From positions 8,618,001 to 8,682,000 of the forward strand of contig NZ_CP107780.1 in the NCBI RefSeq assembly GCF_036345175.1: a stretch of 64,000 nt of DNA. Reading direction: 5' to 3'. This DNA is from Streptomyces sp. NBC_00576. Lineage in GTDB: Bacteria; Actinomycetota; Actinomycetes; Streptomycetales; Streptomycetaceae. A program made the position numbers and the translations under genes. The notes beneath the pieces are model-generated. The model worked only from the letters and a program-made list of their open reading frames with translations, searched no databases and was not told the origin of the DNA. This document shows positions 23,712 through 32,803 of this stretch, one piece after another. Numbering within the stretch: position 1 is the stretch's first letter; each line of letters begins with the position of its first letter.

Positions 23712-24932
23712 TTACAGTGACTGGGCCGCCGGCTTCACCATGCCCCTGACCGTGCGGGACTTGACGAAGTCACCGATCGCCGTCATCTCCCACTCGCCCG
23801 AGAACTGTTTGATCATCTTGGCCATCATCACGCCCGTCTGCGGTTCGGCGCTGGTCAAGTCGAAGCGGACCAGTTCCTCGCCTGTCGCCGCGTCCAGGAG
23901 ACGGCAGTACGCCTTCGCCACCTCGGTGAACTTCTGACCGGAGAAGGAGTTGACCGTGAAGACCAGACCGGTGACCTCCTGGGGGAGGCGGCCCAGGTCG
24001 ACCACGATGACCTCGTCGTCGCCCCCGCCCTCGCCCGTGAGGTTGTCACCGGAGTGCTTGATCGCGCCGTTGACGATGGAGAGCTTGCCGAAGTAGCAGC
24101 TGTCGATGTGGTTGCGCTGCGGGCCGTACGCGATGACCGACGCGTCCAGGTCGATGTCCTTGCCCCGGTACGCCGGTTCCCAGCCGAGGCCCATCTTGAC
24201 CTGGGAGAGGAGGGGCTGGCCGCCCTTGACCAGGGAGACGGTCTGGTTCTTCTGGAGGCTTACGCGGCCCTTGTCGAGGTTGATCTTCCCGGCGCCGAGG
24301 GCCGGGGCGGGGGGAGCCGGGGGTGCGGCGGGCGCGGGCGGAGGAGAGACCGAGCCGATCGGGGCGGGCGGCGCCATCGGGGGCGCGGGGGGCTGGACCG
24401 GGGTCGGCTGCACGGCCGGTGCCGGGGCCGGTTCCTCCACGCTCACGCCGAAGTCCGTGGCGATGCCGGCCAGGCCGTTCGCGTACCCCTGGCCCACCGC
24501 GCGGGCCTTCCAGGCGCCGTTGCGGAGGTAGACCTCGACGATCACCAGGGCCGTTTCCGAGCCGAGCTGCGGGGGCGTGAACGTGGCCAGTACGGAGCTG
24601 TCGTCCGCGTTGCGGATCGTGGCCGTCGGCTCGATGCCCTGGAAGGTCTGGCCCGCGGCGTCCGGGCTCGCCGTGACGACGATCTTCTCGATGCCCGGGG
24701 GGACGGCTGTGGTGTCGACCGTGATCGAGTCGGGGGTGGTGCCGCCGCCGGAGCGGTATGTCACGCCGGGGCCGGTCGGTTGGTTGTAGAAGATGAAGTC
24801 GTCGTCGGAGCGCACCTTGCCGTCGGCGGTGAGCAGCAGGCTCGATACGTCGAGCCGCACCGGGGCAGCGACGTCCACCGTCACTCGGGCGACGGGAAGA
24901 GGGATGTTCGAGCCGGGGGTCATAGCTGTCAT
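23712..24932 (-). CDS. Double TerD-domain protein
   Basis: This encodes 406 residues. Residues about 1-165 form a first, divergent TerD-like domain (SSLLLTADGKVRSDDDFIFYNQP). A Pro/Ala-rich linker spans about 166-213. A complete TerD domain follows (INLDKGRVSLQKNQTVSL, GKDIDLDASVIAYG, IVVDLGRLPQEVTGLVFTVN, SFSGQKF). TerD proteins bind calcium and belong to tellurite-resistance and stress networks. Acidic calcium-ligand motifs are kept (GDDEVIVVD). The gene is monocistronic and convergent with the FBP gene. Function beyond stress linkage is unknown. Confidence 0.88.
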   Translation of the reverse strand: MTAMTPGSNIPLPVARVTVDVAAPVRLDVSSLLLTADGKVRSDDDFIFYNQPTGPGVTYRSGGGTTPDSITVDTTAVPPGIEKIVVTASPDAAGQTFQGIEPTATIRNADDSSVLATFTPPQLGSETALVIVEVYLRNGAWKARAVGQGYANGLAGIATDFGVSVEEPAPAPAVQPTPVQPPAPPMAPPAPIGSVSPPPAPAAPPAPPAPALGAGKINLDKGRVSLQKNQTVSLVKGGQPLLSQVKMGLGWEPAYRGKDIDLDASVIAYGPQRNHIDSCYFGKLSIVNGAIKHSGDNLTGEGGGDDEVIVVDLGRLPQEVTGLVFTVNSFSGQKFTEVAKAYCRLLDAATGEELVRFDLTSAEPQTGVMMAKMIKQFSGEWEMTAIGDFVKSRTVRGMVKPAAQSL

Positions 24933-24987
24933 GACCGATGAACGACCGGCCCCGCTTTACCGTTCCCTTACCCGACGGCCAATTGGG

Positions 24988-25209
24988 TCAGTGCCGGTTG
25001 CGGGGGTGGTTGCGGGCCGTTCGCTCGTTGCCGCGCTTGTAGTTGCCGGTCCAGCGGGCCATGACCAGTTGGGGGTCGCCGGATTCCACTTCCGCCAGGA
25101 ACTCGGTGGCTCTCGGGCCGCGGAGGGTGGTGGCGGGGTGGGTGCCGTGTGTGATCTTGACTGTGCCGTCGGGGTGGTGGGTGTAGGCGAAGCCGTTGGG
25201 GCGGGGCAT
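24988..25209 (-). CDS. Small conserved basic protein
   Basis: This encodes 73 residues starting MPRPNGFAYTHHPDG and ending NERTARNHPRNRH. It is basic, soluble and has no signal peptide. The clear start and sensible codon use support it over a 422-residue reading of the same frame that is a shadow of the dehydrogenase gene. I recognise it as a type found in many streptomycetes, but no function or domain is known. Confidence 0.65.
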   Translation of the reverse strand: MPRPNGFAYTHHPDGTVKITHGTHPATTLRGPRATEFLAEVESGDPQLVMARWTGNYKRGNERTARNHPRNRH

Positions 25210-25373
25210 GGGGGGATGGTAGGTGGGTGGGGTGGGTTCCGCCCAAGGGTTTTCGCCCCCGGAGAGGTGCCGACTGGGCTGCAAATGCGGTGGGGGCGGG
25301 TGGGAGACACGACCTGGGCTGCACCGGCATTGCCCTCGAACGCCGGACCACGTTGCTCCTGTCCGCCGCAGGC

Positions 25374-26363
25374 CTACGGCACCACCACGATCTTTCGGCC
25401 CACGCCTGAGGCGAACTGGTCCAGGGCCTGCGGGTACTGGTCCAGGGGCAGGCGGTCGCTGATGAACACCTCCGGGTCCAGGACACCCGCCGCGAACAGC
25501 TCCGCCGCCCGTTCGAAGCTGTGCAGGACCGCCATCGATCCGGTGATGGTGATCTCCTGGTTGTAGATGCGGTACGGGTCGATCGTGACCCGGGTCGCGT
25601 AGTCCGCGACGCCGAACTGGAGGAACGTGCCCGCCTTCGCGACCCGGTCCAGGCCGTCCTGGATCGCCGCCGCGTTGCCCGTCGCGTCCACCACCACGTC
25701 CCAGCCCTGGGGACGCTCCAGCTCGTCCGCGTTCGTCGCCGACCCCGTCACCCCGAGCAACTGAGCCGTCGACAGGCGCTGGGCGTTGATGTCCACCACG
25801 TCGACACTCGCCGCGCCCGTTCGCTTGGCCAGCTCCAGCATCATCAGGCCCATCGTTCCCGAGCCGTAGATCAGGACGTGGGCGCCGAGTCGGGTCCGGA
25901 GTACGTCGTAGCCCCGTACCGCGCACGACAGGGGCTCCACCAGCGCCGCGTCCTGGGTGCGGATGTGGTCGGGCAGACGTACGCAGTTGGCGACCGGGGC
26001 GACTGCGTACTGTGCCGCGCCGCCCGCCGTGGTCACGCCGATCGCCGCCCAGCGTTCGCACATGTTGTTGTGGCCGACGCGGCAGTACCGGCACTCGTGG
26101 CAGTAGAGGGAGGGGTCCACGGCCACGCGGTCGCCGATCGACAGTTCCGTGACCGCCGTACCGACGCCGACCACCTCGCCCGCGAACTCGTGCCCCGGCA
26201 CGATCGGCAGGGTGGGGGCGAACTCGCCCTGGAGGATGTGCAGATCGGTGCCGCACAGGCCGCAGGCCGCGACCTCGACGACGACGTCGCGGGGGCCTGG
26301 TGTCGGGTCCGGGACCTCCATGACGACGGCGCGGCCCACGGACTCGATGACGGCGGCCTTCAT
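25374..26363 (-). CDS. Zinc-dependent medium-chain dehydrogenase (polyol type)
   Basis: This encodes 329 residues of the MDR family. The catalytic zinc ligands are C37, H58 and E59 (LCGTDLH, PGHEFAGEV), and a structural zinc is held by C88, C91, C94 and C102. The nucleotide site is GSGTMGLM near residue 163. It resembles sorbitol or L-iditol dehydrogenases, oxidising a polyol with NAD. It overlaps the permease gene by ATGA, so it is the last gene of the ABC transporter operon and probably acts on the imported sugar alcohol. Confidence 0.85.
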   Translation of the reverse strand: MKAAVIESVGRAVVMEVPDPTPGPRDVVVEVAACGLCGTDLHILQGEFAPTLPIVPGHEFAGEVVGVGTAVTELSIGDRVAVDPSLYCHECRYCRVGHNNMCERWAAIGVTTAGGAAQYAVAPVANCVRLPDHIRTQDAALVEPLSCAVRGYDVLRTRLGAHVLIYGSGTMGLMMLELAKRTGAASVDVVDINAQRLSTAQLLGVTGSATNADELERPQGWDVVVDATGNAAAIQDGLDRVAKAGTFLQFGVADYATRVTIDPYRIYNQEITITGSMAVLHSFERAAELFAAGVLDPEVFISDRLPLDQYPQALDQFASGVGRKIVVVP

Positions 26364-27229
26364 TTCACGGCTCCCAACGAAAGGCCCTGGACCAGCTTGT
26401 CCTGGGCGGCGAAACCTGCGGCGAGCACCGGCAGGGAGATGACGAGCGACGCGGCGCACACCTTCGCCAGGAACAGGCCCTGGCTGGTGATGAAGCCGGT
26501 CAGGAAGACGGGGGCCGTTTCCGCGACCACACCCGTCAGCACCCGCGCGAACAGCAGTTCGTTCCAGCTGAAGATGAAGCAGATGAGGGACGTTGCCGCG
26601 ATGCCGGGGAGGGCTATCGGGGCCACCACCCGGGTCAGGACCGTGGGGAGGCGTGCTCCGTCCACCCTGGCCGCCTCGATGATCGCCACCGGGACCTCGG
26701 AGAGGAAGGACTGCATCATCCACACCGCGATCGGCAGGTTCATGGAGGTGTAGAGAATGACCAGCAGCCAGATGTTGTCCAGCATGTCCGTGTTCTTGGC
26801 GAAGAGGTAGATCGGCAGCAGGCCCGCCACCACCGGCAGCATCTTCGTCGACAGGAAGAAGAACAGGACGTCCGTCCACTTCTTCACCGGGCGGATGGAG
26901 AGGGCGTACGCCGCCGGCAGCGCCAGGAGCAGGACGCACAGCGTCGACACCACCGACGCCACCGTCGAGTTGATCAGGGACGGCCATGGGCTCGCGCCGC
27001 CTCCCGTGCCGAAGAACTCGCGGTAGCCGTCGAGGGTCAGCGCGGCGCCGAAGGACGGGGGGTTGGTCGCCGCGTCCTCCTCCGAGTGGAAGGACGTCAG
27101 GGCCATCCACGCGATCGGGAGGAAGAAGAGGATGCCCGCCAGCCAGGCCAGCAGGCCCAGGCTCGCTCCTCGTGCGCGGCGGGGGCGTACGGGTACTGCC
27201 GTTTCTGGCGTTTCAGCCGTGGCGCTCAT
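26360..27229 (-). CDS. ABC sugar permease, MalG type
   Basis: This encodes 289 residues with six predicted membrane helices and the conserved cytoplasmic loop EAARVDGARLPTVLTRVVAP that docks the ATPase. It belongs to the CUT1 carbohydrate uptake family. It pairs with the permease encoded just before it (ATGA-type overlap) and the lipoprotein further upstream. The dehydrogenase partner points to a polyol substrate, as in mannitol or sorbitol systems. Confidence 0.9.
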   Translation of the reverse strand: MSATAETPETAVPVRPRRARGASLGLLAWLAGILFFLPIAWMALTSFHSEEDAATNPPSFGAALTLDGYREFFGTGGGASPWPSLINSTVASVVSTLCVLLLALPAAYALSIRPVKKWTDVLFFFLSTKMLPVVAGLLPIYLFAKNTDMLDNIWLLVILYTSMNLPIAVWMMQSFLSEVPVAIIEAARVDGARLPTVLTRVVAPIALPGIAATSLICFIFSWNELLFARVLTGVVAETAPVFLTGFITSQGLFLAKVCAASLVISLPVLAAGFAAQDKLVQGLSLGAVK

Positions 27230-28167
27230 GCTCGGGACGCCTCCTCGCGGAACAGGGACGAGACCACGCGCAGGGCGAAGGTCGCGATGATGATCGAGCC
27301 GATGACCACCAGGACGCCGGCCGCGGAGGCCAGGCCGTTCTCATGGGCCTGGTAGAAGCTCTGGTAGACGGTGTAGGGGAGGTTCGCCGTGCCCAGGCCG
27401 CCCGAGGTGATGGTGAACACCGCGTCGAAGTTCTGGACGATGTAGATCGAGCCCAGCAGGGCGCCGAGTTCGAGATAGCGGCGCAGGTGGGGGAGGGTCA
27501 GATGGCGGAAGATCTGCCAGTCGTTCGCGCCGTCCACCTTCGCCGCCTCGATCTGCTGCTGGTCGCGACTCTGCAGTCCGGCCAGCAGGATCAGCATCAT
27601 GAACGGCGTCCACTGCCAGACCAGTGAGGCCTCCACCGCGAGCAGCGGGGTGTTCGAGATCCAGTCCGGCTGAGGGCCTCCCACGTAGTGCAACAGGCCG
27701 TTGAGCAGGCCGTATTCGGGGTTGTAGAGCACGTGCTTCCAGAGCAGGGCCGCCGCCACCGGGACCACCAGGAAGGGGGCGATGAGGAGCGTGCGGACGA
27801 GGCCCCTGCCGCGGAACCTGCGGTCCAGGAGAAGGGCGAGACCCAGGCCCAGGATCAGGCTGGCGAGGACCACCGCCGCGGTGAGCAGGACCGTCGTCCA
27901 CACCGAGTGGCGCAGGTCCGCGTCGGTCAGGACCTCCGTGTAGTTGGCGAAGCCCGTGAAACGGCGGGCGTTGGGGTAGAGCGCGTTCCAGTCGAAGAAC
28001 GAGATCACCAGGGTGGCCACGAACGGGAGTTGGGTCACGGCGATCATGAAGATCAGGGCGGGGAGCAGCGGGGCCCGGGTGGCCCAGGCGCGCATTCGGT
28101 TCGAGGGGCGCTTCTCGGCGCGTACGGATGGTGCGGCGGCTGTCGGGGCTGTCGTGGTCGCGGTCAT
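27226..28167 (-). CDS. ABC sugar permease, MalF type
   Basis: This encodes 313 residues with a hydrophilic N-terminus, six predicted helices and the EAA loop IEAAKVDGANDWQIFRHLTLP. It is the second CUT1 permease subunit. The start overlaps the stop of the binding-protein gene (ATGA) and its own stop overlaps the next permease, which shows coupled expression. No ATPase gene lies nearby; in streptomycetes a shared MsiK-type ATPase usually serves such systems. Confidence 0.9.
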   Translation of the reverse strand: MTATTTAPTAAAPSVRAEKRPSNRMRAWATRAPLLPALIFMIAVTQLPFVATLVISFFDWNALYPNARRFTGFANYTEVLTDADLRHSVWTTVLLTAAVVLASLILGLGLALLLDRRFRGRGLVRTLLIAPFLVVPVAAALLWKHVLYNPEYGLLNGLLHYVGGPQPDWISNTPLLAVEASLVWQWTPFMMLILLAGLQSRDQQQIEAAKVDGANDWQIFRHLTLPHLRRYLELGALLGSIYIVQNFDAVFTITSGGLGTANLPYTVYQSFYQAHENGLASAAGVLVVIGSIIIATFALRVVSSLFREEASRA

Positions 28168-29534
28168 CGTCCCTCGTACTCCTCGGAGATCTCCTCTGCC
28201 AGCTTCTGGGACTTCCTCAGGGCCGACTCGACGGACTGGCGTCCTGCGATGGCCGCGCTGATCTCCTGCGAGACCTTGGTGCCGAGATCGGTGAACTCGG
28301 GGATGCCGACGAACTGGATGCCGGGCGCGGGGCGCGGCTGTACTCCGGGGTCGTTCGGGCGGGCTCCCTCGATGGCCTCCTTCGTCATCTCCTGGAAGGC
28401 GGCGGCCTCTTGGCGGTAGGCAGCGTTCTCGTACGTCGACGCGCGCTTGCCCGCCGGGACGTTGGACCAGCCGATCTCGTCGCCGACCAACTCCTCGTAC
28501 TGCTTGCTGGACGCCCAGGACACGAACTTCCAGGCGTCGTCGGGGTTGCGGGAGGCCTTCTGGATGCCCCAGGCCCAGGTGTAGAGCCAGCCGGAGGACT
28601 CCGTCTTCTCGACGGGGGCCGGTACGTAGCCGATCTTTCCCTTGACCGGGGAGTTCGCCGACTCCAGGGAGCCGGCCGCGGACGTGGCGTCGTACCACAT
28701 CGCGACCTTGCCCTGGGTCATGTTGTTGAGGCACTCGGCGAAGCCGGACTGGGGGGCGCCGGACTCACCGTGGTCGCGGACCAGGTCGACGTAGAAGTTC
28801 ACCGCCCGCTGCCACTCGGGGGAGTCGAGCCTCGCCTTCCAGTTCCTGTCGAACCAGGTGCCGCCGAAAGTGTTCACGACCGTCGTCAGCGGGGCCATGA
28901 CCTCGCCCCAGCCCGGCAGTCCGCGCAGACAGATGCCCTTCATACCCGACTCGGCGCCGTCGGCCTTCGCCGCCAGGTCGGCGACCTGGGTCCAGGTGGG
29001 GTGCGGGGGCATGGTGAGGCCCTTCGCGTCGAACACGTCCTTGCGGTACATCAGGAAGGACGACTCGCCGTAGAAGGGCTGGCCGTACAGCTTCCCGTCA
29101 TCGCCGGTGAGGGACTGGCGCATCGGCGTGAGGACGTCCTGTTCGTCGTACGCGCTGTCCTTCGCGACGTACGTGTTCATCTCGTGCAGCCAGCCGTTGC
29201 GGGCGTAGATCGGTATCTCGTAGTTGGAGAGGGTCGCCACGTCGTACTGGCCGGCCTGGTTGGCGAAGTCCTGGCTGATCTTGTCGCGGACGTCGTTCTC
29301 GGGCAGGACGGTGAAGTTGACCTTGATGCCGGTCTCTTTGGTGAAGTGGGCCGCGGTGAGCTTCTGCAGCTCCACCATCTGCGGGTTGTTCACCATCAGG
29401 ACGTTGACGGCGTCGCCGCCGGAACCGGACCCGCCCGCTCCGGCCCAGCAGCCGGAGAGCAGTGGGGTGAGCAGCGTCCCTGCGGCGGCCAGGGCGAGCG
29501 TGGCTCGCGGCCTCCGTCGGCTCGGGGTTCGCAT
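28164..29534 (-). CDS. Sugar-binding lipoprotein of the ABC transporter
   Basis: This encodes 456 residues from an ATG with GGAG upstream. The N-terminus is a lipoprotein signal with basic RRR, a hydrophobic core and lipobox LLSGC giving lipidated C29. The rest is a family-1 solute-binding protein (NYEIPIYARNGW, GQPFYGESSF, AMWYDATSA). It would capture the substrate outside the membrane for the two permeases encoded downstream. The DeoR gene lies just upstream in the same direction. Confidence 0.9.
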   Translation of the reverse strand: MRTPSRRRPRATLALAAAGTLLTPLLSGCWAGAGGSGSGGDAVNVLMVNNPQMVELQKLTAAHFTKETGIKVNFTVLPENDVRDKISQDFANQAGQYDVATLSNYEIPIYARNGWLHEMNTYVAKDSAYDEQDVLTPMRQSLTGDDGKLYGQPFYGESSFLMYRKDVFDAKGLTMPPHPTWTQVADLAAKADGAESGMKGICLRGLPGWGEVMAPLTTVVNTFGGTWFDRNWKARLDSPEWQRAVNFYVDLVRDHGESGAPQSGFAECLNNMTQGKVAMWYDATSAAGSLESANSPVKGKIGYVPAPVEKTESSGWLYTWAWGIQKASRNPDDAWKFVSWASSKQYEELVGDEIGWSNVPAGKRASTYENAAYRQEAAAFQEMTKEAIEGARPNDPGVQPRPAPGIQFVGIPEFTDLGTKVSQEISAAIAGRQSVESALRKSQKLAEEISEEYEGR

Positions 29535-29639
29535 GGATCGCTCCAGGATGTATGGGTGGATAACGGGCACGCTTGGGGGTGGGGTGCCCATAAGGGGCGA
29601 GGGTGAGGGTGAGGGTGTGTGGTGGGTGAGGTGGGGGGT

Positions 29640-30407
29640 TCAGGCTCGGATGACCTGTGGGCCCTGCAGTGAATAGCGGTGCGCTTCCGCCGTGGGCAGC
29701 AGGGTGCTCGTGACGATCGTGTCCAGGTCGCCGATGCCGGAGAACCGGCAGAAGCTGACCGCTCCGAACTTGGTGTGCACGCCCGCGAACACCGCGCGTC
29801 GCGATGCCCGGATCGCCTGTGCCTTGACCTCGCTGACCGCCGGGTCGGGCGTGGTCAGACCGTGTTCGCGGGAGATGCCGTTGGCGCCGATGTAGGCCAG
29901 GTCGATGACGAAGCCGGCCAGCATCTTCGTCGTCCAGTGGTCGACCGTCGCGAGGGTGCCGGGGCGGACCCGGCCGCCGAGGAGCAGGACCGAGGTGTTC
30001 TCGGCCTCCGCGAGCGCGCCCGCGACGGGCAGGGACGCGGTGACCACGGTCAGTGGCCGGTCCCGGGGCAGTGCCTCGGCGATGAGCTGTGGGGTGAACC
30101 CTTCGTCGACGAAGACCGTTTCGGCGTCCCCGAGCAGCTCGGCCGCCGCGGCGGCGATCCGGCGCTTCTCGGGCACGTGACTGGTGGCGCGGAAGGCGAG
30201 GGTCGTCTCGAAGCCGGCGCTCTCCACGGGGTAGGCGCCGCCGTGGGTACGGCGGACCAGGCCGTGGTCCTCCAGGGCGCGCAGATCGCGCCGTACGGTC
30301 TCCTTGGCCACGCCCAGATCTGCGGCGAGCGTGGTCACGTCGACCGAACCGGTGGCACGGGCGGCGCGCACGATGTGCCGCTGGCGGTCCTCCGCGGTTC
30401 CGGTCAT
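29640..30407 (-). CDS. DeoR-family regulator of the polyol ABC operon
   Basis: This encodes 255 residues. The N-terminal helix-turn-helix (LAADLGVAKETVRRDLRALEDHGLVRRTHGGA) is the classic DeoR signature. The C-terminal DeoR sugar-phosphate sensor domain carries VTASLPVAGAL and DLAYIGANGIS. It would respond to a phosphorylated sugar. It is 105 bases upstream of the binding-protein gene in the same direction, so it may be the first gene of the operon and control it. Confidence 0.9.
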   Translation of the reverse strand: MTGTAEDRQRHIVRAARATGSVDVTTLAADLGVAKETVRRDLRALEDHGLVRRTHGGAYPVESAGFETTLAFRATSHVPEKRRIAAAAAELLGDAETVFVDEGFTPQLIAEALPRDRPLTVVTASLPVAGALAEAENTSVLLLGGRVRPGTLATVDHWTTKMLAGFVIDLAYIGANGISREHGLTTPDPAVSEVKAQAIRASRRAVFAGVHTKFGAVSFCRFSGIGDLDTIVTSTLLPTAEAHRYSLQGPQVIRA

Positions 30408-30721
30408 GGGGTTACCCGCTTTCTTGCGCCGTCTGCCCGTTCGGGCCCTCGGGGGAAGTTGTACAGCGGGTGGGGCGCGGTGACGAGGTCTGTTGCGGGG
30501 GCGATGGTGACCGCGTGTGCCCGTTCGGGCGGGGTGGGCCTACTGGCCCGGTCGGTGCGGTCGTGTCGCGGTTGCCGGTTCGTTGTGGCTGGTCGCGCAG
30601 TTCCCCGCGCCTCTGCTGGTGCGCTGTCGCGGCACCATCAGAGGCGGCCGTTCCTGCCCGAATACGACGGCGGGCGGGCCCGTTCGGTGCCCGCCCGCCG
30701 TCCTGGAGCTCTCGCGCGGTG
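30408..30721. other. Intergenic region with hairpins, no gene seen
   Basis: This 314-base gap contains the recurrent Streptomyces element TGGTCGCGCAGTTCCCCGCG at about 30590-30609 and the strong terminator hairpin listed at 30666-30702. No open frame with a ribosome site and proper codon bias was found. Confidence 0.5.
30666..30702 (-). terminator. Strong hairpin after the uronate dehydrogenase gene
   Basis: A perfect 14-bp stem (GACGGCGGGCGGGC with GCCCGCCCGCCGTC) around a nine-base CCGTTCGGT loop lies 20 bases beyond the stop of the leftward gene. No T-tract is present, as usual in high-GC terminators. Confidence 0.75.
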
Positions 30722-31531
30722 TCAGTACGGCCAGATCGGCGGGTCGCTCACGAAGTGGCCGCCGAGGTTGGCGTGGCCCACGTTCTCCGGGTCGAGGTCG
30801 CCCTGTTCGGCGATCAGTTTCTCGGCGTACGGCTCGGAGTCGTCCCGCGGTTCGTAGCCGAGCGCCCGCGCGGTGCTCAGGTCCCACCACAGGCGCGTGT
30901 TGGCGGACGAGCCGTATACGACGGTGTGGCCGACGTCCTCGGCGGTCAGGGACGCGTGGAGGAGACGGGCGCCGTCGGCCGGGCTCATCCACAGGGACAG
31001 CATGCGCACGCTGGTCGGCTCGGGGAAGCAGGAGCCGATGCGGACCGAGACGGTCTCCAGGCCGTGCTTGTCCCAGTAGAGCTGGGCCAGGTCCTCGCCG
31101 AAGGACTTGGAGAGGCCGTAGAAGGTGTCCGGGCGGTGCGGGGTGTCGACCGGGATCAGGGGATCGTCGCCCTGGGGGCGGGGGGTGAAGCCCACCGCGT
31201 GGTTCGAGGAGGCGAAGACGATGCGTCCGACGCCCTCCTCGCGTGCGGCCTCGTACAGGTTGTACGTGCCCTCGATGTTCGCCTTCAGGATCTTGTCGAA
31301 AGTCGATTCCAGCGAGATGCCCGCGAGGTGGATGATCGCGTCGACGCCTCGCACGGCCTCGCGCAGGGCAGCCCTGTCGGTGAGGTCCGCGGTGATCGCG
31401 TCCGGTTCGCCCTCGATGGGGAGCAGGTCGAGCAGGCGCAGTTCGTAGCCGTAGGACGGGAGCAGGTCCCGCATCAGGGTGCCGAGTCCGCCGGCTGCGC
31501 CGGTGAGCAGAACGGTGCGGGGAGCGGGCAT
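30722..31531 (-). CDS. udh: Uronate dehydrogenase
   Basis: This encodes 269 residues of the short-chain/epimerase family: NAD site LTGAAGGLG at residues 9-17, SSNHAVGFTPR, and the catalytic YxxxK pair Y138 and K142 (FYGLSKSFGED). These are hallmarks of uronate dehydrogenase. It oxidises D-galacturonate or D-glucuronate with NAD to the aldarolactone, the first step of the oxidative uronate pathway. It is divergent from kdgD, a later step of the same pathway. AAGGAG precedes the start. Confidence 0.88.
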   Translation of the reverse strand: MPAPRTVLLTGAAGGLGTLMRDLLPSYGYELRLLDLLPIEGEPDAITADLTDRAALREAVRGVDAIIHLAGISLESTFDKILKANIEGTYNLYEAAREEGVGRIVFASSNHAVGFTPRPQGDDPLIPVDTPHRPDTFYGLSKSFGEDLAQLYWDKHGLETVSVRIGSCFPEPTSVRMLSLWMSPADGARLLHASLTAEDVGHTVVYGSSANTRLWWDLSTARALGYEPRDDSEPYAEKLIAEQGDLDPENVGHANLGGHFVSDPPIWPY

Positions 31532-31703
31532 CCTCGGGTCTCCTTGGGGCTCCTGGCGGGGTCTCCTGGATGTGACGGCCTTACGAGACGGCCGTATGCG
31601 TGTACAGGATTCACATCCGTGGACACGCTATGGAGGGGCGGCCTGTGCCGTCAAGTGTGACGTAGACCTGCGGATTCTGTCGCCTGGTTGGCCGTCGGTC
31701 GGC

Positions 31704-31733
31704 TTGACCCGCCCCGCGGTGGGCCCTTAGCGT
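31704..31733 (+). promoter_or_regulatory. Candidate promoter of kdgD
   Basis: TTGACC (31704-31709) and TAGCGT (31728-31733) are 18 bases apart, placing the transcription start near 31740. A+T-rich GAAAGTGTTC directly downstream (31734-31743) could be an operator. The site is inferred from spacing only. Confidence 0.45.
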
Positions 31734-31798
31734 GAAAGTGTTCAGAAATGTAGACGTGAATCAGAAGCGTGCACGACTGCATGCCCCAGGGAGAGCCC

Positions 31799-32803
31799 GT
31801 GACGCCAGCCCCTCTCGCCGCCCGACTCACCGTCCCGAGCGGTCCGCTGTTCTTCCCCGTCACCGCGTACGGCGACGACGGCTCGCTCGACCTCGACGTC
31901 TATCGCACGCATGTGCGCCGAGGTGTGGAGGCGGGGGCCGCGGCCGTCTTCGCGTGCTGCGGCACCGGGGAGTTCCACGCGCTGACGCCCGAGGAGTTCC
32001 AGGACTGCGTACGGGCGGCGGTGGAGGAGACGGCCGGGCGCGTGCCCGTGGTCGCGGGCGCCGGATACGGCACCGCACTCGCCGCACGCTACGCGCGTCT
32101 CGCCGAGGAGGCCGGGGCCGACGGGCTGCTCGCCATGCCGCCGTATCTGGTGGTGGCCGGCCAGGAGGGACTGCTGCGGCACTACCGGGAACTGGCCGCG
32201 GCCACGGCCCTGCCGGTCATCGTCTACCAGCGCGACAACGCCGTGTTCACCCCCGAGACCGTCGTGGGTCTGGCGCGCACCGAGGGGATCATCGGGCTCA
32301 AGGACGGGCTCGGCGACCTGGACCTGATGCAGCGGATCGTCAGTGCCGTACGCGTCGAGGTGCCCGGCGACTTCCTGTACTTCAACGGGCTGCCGACCGC
32401 CGAACTCACCGGGCTCGCCTACAAGGGCATCGGCGTCACCCTCTACTCCTCGGCGGTCTTCTGCTTCGCGCCCGAGATCGCGCTCGCCTTCCACCGGGCG
32501 CTCAACTCCGATGACGACGAGACCGTGAACCGGCTCGTGGACGGCTTCTACCGGCCGTTCGTCGAGCTGCGGGCGCAGGGGCGCGGGTACGCCGTCTCGC
32601 TCGTGAAGGCCGGGGTACGGCAGACCGGGCTCGATGTCGGGGAGGTCCGGCCGCCGCTGCACGAGCCGACCGAGGATCATATGAAGCAGCTCGCGCGGCT
32701 CGTGGAGCGTGGCTACGCGCTGCTCAGGGCCGAGTCCGGGGCGGCGGGCACGGGGGCAGAAGCTGATTCCAGGTCCGAGTCCGAGTTCGAGGAGAGCGTG
32801 TGA
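31799..32803 (+). CDS. kdgD: 5-dehydro-4-deoxyglucarate dehydratase (KdgD)
   Basis: This encodes 334 residues from the GTG with AGGGAGAG just before it; ATG at 31781 is the alternative. It is a DHDPS-family TIM barrel with KdgD marks: SGPLFFPVTAYGDDGSLDL, VIVYQRDNAV with the catalytic tyrosine, GLKDGLGDLDLM with the Schiff-base lysine, and YAVSLVKAGVRQTG. It dehydrates and decarboxylates 5-keto-4-deoxyglucarate to alpha-ketoglutarate semialdehyde, the end of the aldarate route started by Udh. It overlaps the next gene (GTGA). Confidence 0.87.
   Translation: MTPAPLAARLTVPSGPLFFPVTAYGDDGSLDLDVYRTHVRRGVEAGAAAVFACCGTGEFHALTPEEFQDCVRAAVEETAGRVPVVAGAGYGTALAARYARLAEEAGADGLLAMPPYLVVAGQEGLLRHYRELAAATALPVIVYQRDNAVFTPETVVGLARTEGIIGLKDGLGDLDLMQRIVSAVRVEVPGDFLYFNGLPTAELTGLAYKGIGVTLYSSAVFCFAPEIALAFHRALNSDDDETVNRLVDGFYRPFVELRAQGRGYAVSLVKAGVRQTGLDVGEVRPPLHEPTEDHMKQLARLVERGYALLRAESGAAGTGAEADSRSESEFEESV

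Noticed and set aside
24988..26256. 422-codon minus-strand reading through the small basic protein
   Set aside because: Upstream part is out-of-frame sequence of the dehydrogenase; only the final 73 codons look like a real protein.
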